DNA of 64,000 bases, taken from contig NZ_FOLN01000004.1 of the NCBI RefSeq assembly GCF_900112395.1, forward strand, positions 124,001-188,000, in the 5' to 3' direction. Both the position numbers and the translations under genes were made by a program. The notes beneath the pieces were generated by a model, which saw only the letters and a program-made list of their open reading frames with translations, did no database searches and was not told where the DNA came from. This document shows, in pieces, positions 60,177 through 64,000 of the stretch; positions within the stretch are counted from its first letter, which is position 1; each line of letters opens with the position of its first letter. Source of the stretch: Algibacter lectus. GTDB lineage: Bacteria > Bacteroidota > Bacteroidia > Flavobacteriales > Flavobacteriaceae.

Positions 60177-61535
60177 CTAGACCAATGGAAGTGCTAAAAA
60201 AACTACTGTTCCAGCCGCTTCATTATTTACAGAAACAACATCTCGATACGATAAAGTATAATTGTGCTTTTTGTATTTTACAAAACGATCTAATCGCTCT
60301 TTTGTTAATTGTATACCAACAGACTTTCTTTTGATTGATTTTTCTGCCTTAATTTTAGCTGAAGCTTTTCTACCAATGCCATTATCTTCAATCTTAATTG
60401 AAACAAAATGTGTATTGTATTTTGAAATATCTATTGTTATTTTTTTATCATTTTTTTTAGACGACAAACCATGCCATATAGCATTTTCTAAAAAGGGTTG
60501 TAAAATTAAAGGAGGTAATTTCACTTGCTCTAAATTAATAGTATTATCTACAGAAACCAATACTTCTATTTGATTTTTAAAACGAATATTTTCTATATTT
60601 AAATATAAATCTATTGTCTCCAACTCTTCTTTTAAAGTAACCTCATTTTTGTTTGAAGCTTCTAAAATTTTCCGAATAAGTTTGGAAAACCTAGTTAAAT
60701 AATGAGCAGCTCTATCTCTATCGTTATTTATAATGTAAAGCTTAATGGAATTTAAGGCATTAAAAATAAAATGCGGATTCATTTGGCTATGTAAACTAGC
60801 TAGCTTTAACTCGTTTATTTCATTCTCAAAAGCATTTTTCAATTGTTCTAATTTAAAAGATTCTTCTCTAAATAGAAAGAACTTATATCCCAAACCTACC
60901 GATAACGCAATAGCCTCTATTAGCACACCAAATATAAAAACATCTATCGGGCTAAAACCCTTAAAGAAAAACCTAGGAAAATAAGAGAATATTATCGCCA
61001 ACAAGGAAAACCCAACAAAAAAGACCACACCAACAACAAAATAGGTGTTTAATACATCTTTAAATTTACTAATAGTTTTAAGAAAAACAAAAACAATCAA
61101 TAAGGACACAGGCATAAAAACAGTTATAAAATACCAAACAAAATAGTAATTATCAAAAGCAAATAAATCGATTACATAAACCATTGTAGATATTACAAAA
61201 GCACTTTTTATATACCATTTTATAATAGAACTTAGTATTTTGCTCTTTTTACTTATAGATAAAAAGAGTAAGCTAAACCAAGCGTACAAGAGCCAATAAT
61301 ACACCTGAATAATCCAGTTGGCTCTTCTAAAAAACGAGCTATAATAATTAGCCAAAAGCATAGAACTCTCATTATTAGTTTTAGGTATTAGGTACAAAAA
61401 AACCAAAAACAAATAAGCCGCATAAACCCCAAGACTTTTATCTTTTGTTATAAAAAAGGCACTTGTATGGTAGACTATTAAAATAAATAAAACGCCTTGA
61501 ACCCAAGTATTAAAATTTAGAAAAAAAGTAGACAT
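60177..61535 (-). CDS. LytS-type sensor histidine kinase
   Basis: The 452-residue protein has about seven N-terminal transmembrane helices (residues about 8-225) and a His_kinase domain (SLHSQMNPHFIFNALNSIKLY, H near 253) followed by a HATPase (ENAIWHGLSSKK, KIEDNGIGRKAS). This is the LytS/YehU class that works with LytTR response regulators. The gene lies 6 bp after the LytTR regulator gene (start 61535, regulator stop 61542), so they form a pair. The ligand is unknown. Confidence 0.92.
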   Translation of the reverse strand: MSTFFLNFNTWVQGVLFILIVYHTSAFFITKDKSLGVYAAYLFLVFLYLIPKTNNESSMLLANYYSSFFRRANWIIQVYYWLLYAWFSLLFLSISKKSKILSSIIKWYIKSAFVISTMVYVIDLFAFDNYYFVWYFITVFMPVSLLIVFVFLKTISKFKDVLNTYFVVGVVFFVGFSLLAIIFSYFPRFFFKGFSPIDVFIFGVLIEAIALSVGLGYKFFLFREESFKLEQLKNAFENEINELKLASLHSQMNPHFIFNALNSIKLYIINNDRDRAAHYLTRFSKLIRKILEASNKNEVTLKEELETIDLYLNIENIRFKNQIEVLVSVDNTINLEQVKLPPLILQPFLENAIWHGLSSKKNDKKITIDISKYNTHFVSIKIEDNGIGRKASAKIKAEKSIKRKSVGIQLTKERLDRFVKYKKHNYTLSYRDVVSVNNEAAGTVVFLALPLV

Positions 61536-61541
61536 CTATCG

Positions 61542-62276
61542 CTATAGTTTCCTTAAAAGATCTGTTTTTCGTTGTCTAGACACTGGTATTTTAGCGTTAT
61601 TTTCTAAAACAATGTATCCATCAACCTTTATAAACTCTTTAACTTTATTTAAGTTAACGATATAGGAGTTATGAATTCTAAAAAATTGTTCGTCGGGTAA
61701 GATCTCGCAAAAAGACTTAAGTTTTTTAGTAACAACTAATTTCTTTTGGTTTTTGCAATATATGGTACAATAATTCCCATCAGATTCTACATAAAAAATA
61801 TCATCTGGCTCTAAAAAAACTAACTTTCCATCAGTACTAATGGTTATTTTTTTTCTACTCTGGCGGTTATTAAATTTTAATAGCATGATTTCAAAACTCT
61901 CCAGACTGTAAAGTTCTGTAACTTGCTTTTCAATCTTATGTATAGCTACTTTTAAATCGTCGGAGTCAATTGGTTTTAATAAATAATCTATCGCTTCTTT
62001 TTTCAAAGCTTTTAGAGCATATTCATTATAGGCTGTTGTAATTACTACCGAAAAACTTCTATTAGGTACTTTTTCTAAAAATGTAAAACCATCCATAATT
62101 GGCATTTCAATATCGAGAAACACACAATCTATTTGCGCTTCCTTTAAATATTCTAAGGCAAGTTCAGGGTCTGTAAAGGTTGTTACAACTTGTACTTTGT
62201 CGCTAAACTTAGAGAGTTCCCATAACAATCCTTCAATAGCATTAGATTCATCATCTACAATAATGGCTTTTATCAT
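61542..62276 (-). CDS. LytTR-family response regulator
   Basis: The 244-residue regulator has a receiver domain with D9-D8 acidic pocket in IIVDDESN and phosphoacceptor D55 in DCVFLDIEMPIMDG, and a C-terminal LytTR DNA-binding domain (about 140-240, ISTDGKLVFLEPDDIFYVES, RIHNSYIVNLNKV). LytTR proteins bind imperfect direct repeats upstream of target genes. It is transcribed with the LytS-type kinase from a TAACTTTG box at 62291-62298. The divergent secreted-protein gene (62492) could be a target, but this is only positional. Confidence 0.93.
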   Translation of the reverse strand: MIKAIIVDDESNAIEGLLWELSKFSDKVQVVTTFTDPELALEYLKEAQIDCVFLDIEMPIMDGFTFLEKVPNRSFSVVITTAYNEYALKALKKEAIDYLLKPIDSDDLKVAIHKIEKQVTELYSLESFEIMLLKFNNRQSRKKITISTDGKLVFLEPDDIFYVESDGNYCTIYCKNQKKLVVTKKLKSFCEILPDEQFFRIHNSYIVNLNKVKEFIKVDGYIVLENNAKIPVSRQRKTDLLRKL

Positions 62277-62290
62277 TTTAGAAGTTTTCT

Positions 62291-62298
62291 CAAAGTTA
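62291..62298 (-). promoter_or_regulatory. Probable -7 box for the LytTR/LytS pair (TAACTTTG)
   Basis: On the minus strand TAACTTTG is 14 nt before the ATG at 62276. The 215-bp divergent region up to 62492 should also carry the promoter of the plus-strand gene; I found no exact box for that one. Confidence 0.55.
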
Positions 62299-62491
62299 AA
62301 GTTAATTAAACATTTTACAACCCACTATGTATGAATCGTTTAAAAACTAATATAACCTGCTGAAAAGTAAACATAACTGGTTAAAAAACTTAAAAACACC
62401 ATTTATACAGTTTTTATTACAATCTACACAAAAATGTTACAACCTCTTTATTTAAAAATAAATCTTTGTGTTAGCTATAAAAACAATACTT

Positions 62492-64000
62492 ATGAAAACA
62501 AAACTACTTTTATTGTGTACGCTTTTAAGCTTCTACACCCATGCACAACTTAGATTAATAAAACAAACAGAAAATAATATTTATAGAAGAGGAGTAACAG
62601 GTGTCACAACATTGAATAACGACATATTATTTACTATGACGGAGTCTGGAAGCCCCTATAAAATTGGTGCCTATATAAGCAATGGCTCTAACGAAACTAC
62701 AAACCAAATCCAAGGCTTAGAAAATAACACATACAGTTTTGAAGGCTTAGACAAAGAAAATTACGCAATAGATAACGATATTTTTTTGTTTAGTAGTCGT
62801 TTATTTAACTCGCAAAGTGAAGACAAAGCCTACAGAATAAATGATGGTAGAACTAGTGCTACACTAGTAACATCCTCTACTTCGGCCGAAAGTATAACCC
62901 GAACAAGCAATAATAAAATTATTAAACAAAGAAGGGAATATTACCCACCATACACATTAAGTGGTAATAGATATGCTGGTGGTTATAATTTTTTTATAAA
63001 TATATTTAATGGCGATGGTATTTTAGAAAACAGTTATGAATTTGATGGTAATACAGGTATAGGAAACTCCGTAGATGATTTTAATAGTTTAACTCTAATA
63101 ACAAATATATTTTACTGGAAAGGCACTTATTATTTTATTGGTAACACTACACAAAACAGATCAGACCTATATAAATTTGATAGTCTTAGCAACTATAGAA
63201 TTACGAAATTATATGTTAATGGAAACTCTAAGACCGATGTTAGTCCAAGTGACATATTATTAGAAGACTCTTATATTTATTTTCAAGGATTATACAGAAC
63301 TTGGGGTGTTAGTGATGATCCTGATGACTTTATAGATGAAGGACGAGAACTTTGTTATACCAATGGCGACATAATATTTGGGGCTAATCAAACTCAAATT
63401 CCACTTTTTATTTTAAATGAAAACAAAGAAAATTATGATGGTACTCGAGGGTATATGGCTAAAAACACTTCTGAAGGCTTTGCAATGTCTAAACCAATTA
63501 AAGAATTAAATGGTTCTGTTATTTATATAGATGAAAATAATGATACTTTAAATATAGTAAACCCTGATGGCACTTATTATAATTTAGTAAATTACACTAA
63601 AGATACTGATGCTTATTTTACATATAACAATAAATTCTACTATATAGCTAGCGAACTTAACTCAGATTATTCAAGTACATATTATATGTATGAAATAAAC
63701 GGACATCCTTTAAAAACAATAAGATATGAATTTCCAAAAAGTACAAATGGTGATGATTTTTCACTTGCTTTAAATAATAATTTGGATATTTCTCAAGAGG
63801 AAGGAAAAGTATATCTTATCGGAGGATATCATTCTTCTTCCGGCGTAAATGCAGCTATTTTATCTTTCGATTTCTCTACCTTGCAATTCACACAAGAACA
63901 TGTTTTTGATAATAACGAAATCTCAGGGTATGTAACCAACCTTAACCGATTTAACAACGGTTTTGTTTTCTCAGATTTCGATAAAGTTTACAGTTATAAT
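62492..64000 (+). CDS. Secreted protein of unknown function, C-terminus cut off by window edge
   Basis: The frame is open from ATG at 62492 to the last base, 503 residues, in frame without stop. It begins with a signal peptide (MKTKLLLLCTLLSFYTHAQ). The rest has repeating units of about 45-60 residues built from short aromatic/glycine strands (FYWKGTYYFIGNT, YIYFQGLYRTW, NNKFYYIASELN, KVYLIGGYHSSSG), as in beta-propeller-like surface proteins. If it is exported by type IX secretion, a C-terminal sorting domain would lie beyond the window. No catalytic motif is visible. Confidence 0.75.
   Translation, partial: MKTKLLLLCTLLSFYTHAQLRLIKQTENNIYRRGVTGVTTLNNDILFTMTESGSPYKIGAYISNGSNETTNQIQGLENNTYSFEGLDKENYAIDNDIFLFSSRLFNSQSEDKAYRINDGRTSATLVTSSTSAESITRTSNNKIIKQRREYYPPYTLSGNRYAGGYNFFINIFNGDGILENSYEFDGNTGIGNSVDDFNSLTLITNIFYWKGTYYFIGNTTQNRSDLYKFDSLSNYRITKLYVNGNSKTDVSPSDILLEDSYIYFQGLYRTWGVSDDPDDFIDEGRELCYTNGDIIFGANQTQIPLFILNENKENYDGTRGYMAKNTSEGFAMSKPIKELNGSVIYIDENNDTLNIVNPDGTYYNLVNYTKDTDAYFTYNNKFYYIASELNSDYSSTYYMYEINGHPLKTIRYEFPKSTNGDDFSLALNNNLDISQEEGKVYLIGGYHSSSGVNAAILSFDFSTLQFTQEHVFDNNEISGYVTNLNRFNNGFVFSDFDKVYSYN

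Overview
The window is 64 kb of an AT-rich bacterial chromosome that looks like a marine-type member of the Flavobacteriaceae (Bacteroidetes). The signs are: -7 promoter boxes of the form TAnnTTTG with no Shine-Dalgarno sequences, a long suf operon with DUF2480 and DUF3078 neighbours, an NrdA lacking an ATP-cone next to an NrdB that carries one, GGGP synthase, DUF4301 and DUF3109 proteins, many Bacteroidetes-type lipoproteins and outer-membrane barrels, and LytTR/LytS two-component genes. No rRNA, tRNA, CRISPR array, transposase, integrase or phage block was seen; this is mostly core genome, so family assignments are strong but genus is not resolved.

Layout. 1-3.7 kb (minus): DUF4301 (cut by the window edge), then the coupled run PPTase > GGGP synthase > PnuC. 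3.9-7 kb (plus): ahcY and tyrS with terminators and repeat elements. 7-10 kb (minus): hypothetical membrane protein > ComF, then an Ig-like lipoprotein. 10-15 kb: glyS, an outer-membrane protein, an Lrp regulator, an OmpA lipoprotein, exonuclease III. 15-19.5 kb: a large uncharacterised barrel protein facing an M28 peptidase. 19.6-23 kb: the nrdBA operon. 23-29 kb: DUF3109, MarC cluster, pckA, DUF423, saccharopine dehydrogenase. 29-34 kb: tadA, a TonB-type protein, dxs, an FAD protein. 34.5-37.6 kb: an orphan PAS histidine kinase and a HipA_2/DUF3037 pair. 37.8-42.4 kb: rsmA-mgtE, then an AraC regulator with a small peptide, an AhpD-like enzyme and a cupredoxin-like protein. 42.5-47.4 kb: aspartokinase, a divergent ACT-like protein, a hydrolase, thiL flanked by two paralogous zinc-ribbon miniproteins. 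47.6-56.5 kb: the suf Fe-S assembly region. 56.6-60 kb: hflX-PBP1a. 60-64 kb: LytS/LytTR pair and a secreted protein cut by the window edge.

Working together: suf genes build Fe-S clusters; nrdBA makes deoxynucleotides; ahcY recycles the methyl cycle; dxs and GGGP synthase use the isoprenoid branch; thiL makes the ThDP cofactor that Dxs needs.

Most notable patterns: (i) at least five genes (glyS, tadA, dxs, thiL, hflX) have a TAnnTTTG box only 4-5 nt before the start codon, so they are probably leaderless; (ii) three copies of a structured repeat (GGGCG...CGGGCT...hairpin...CAATCCCT) sit just after gene ends in sense orientation, one carrying a second palindrome inside its loop; (iii) three ATCGAT sites phased at 42 and 21 bp upstream of a zinc-ribbon gene; (iv) the HipA_2/DUF3037 overlapping pair and the AraC-peptide-AhpD-cupredoxin cluster are the best candidates for undescribed systems. 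None is proven by sequence alone.
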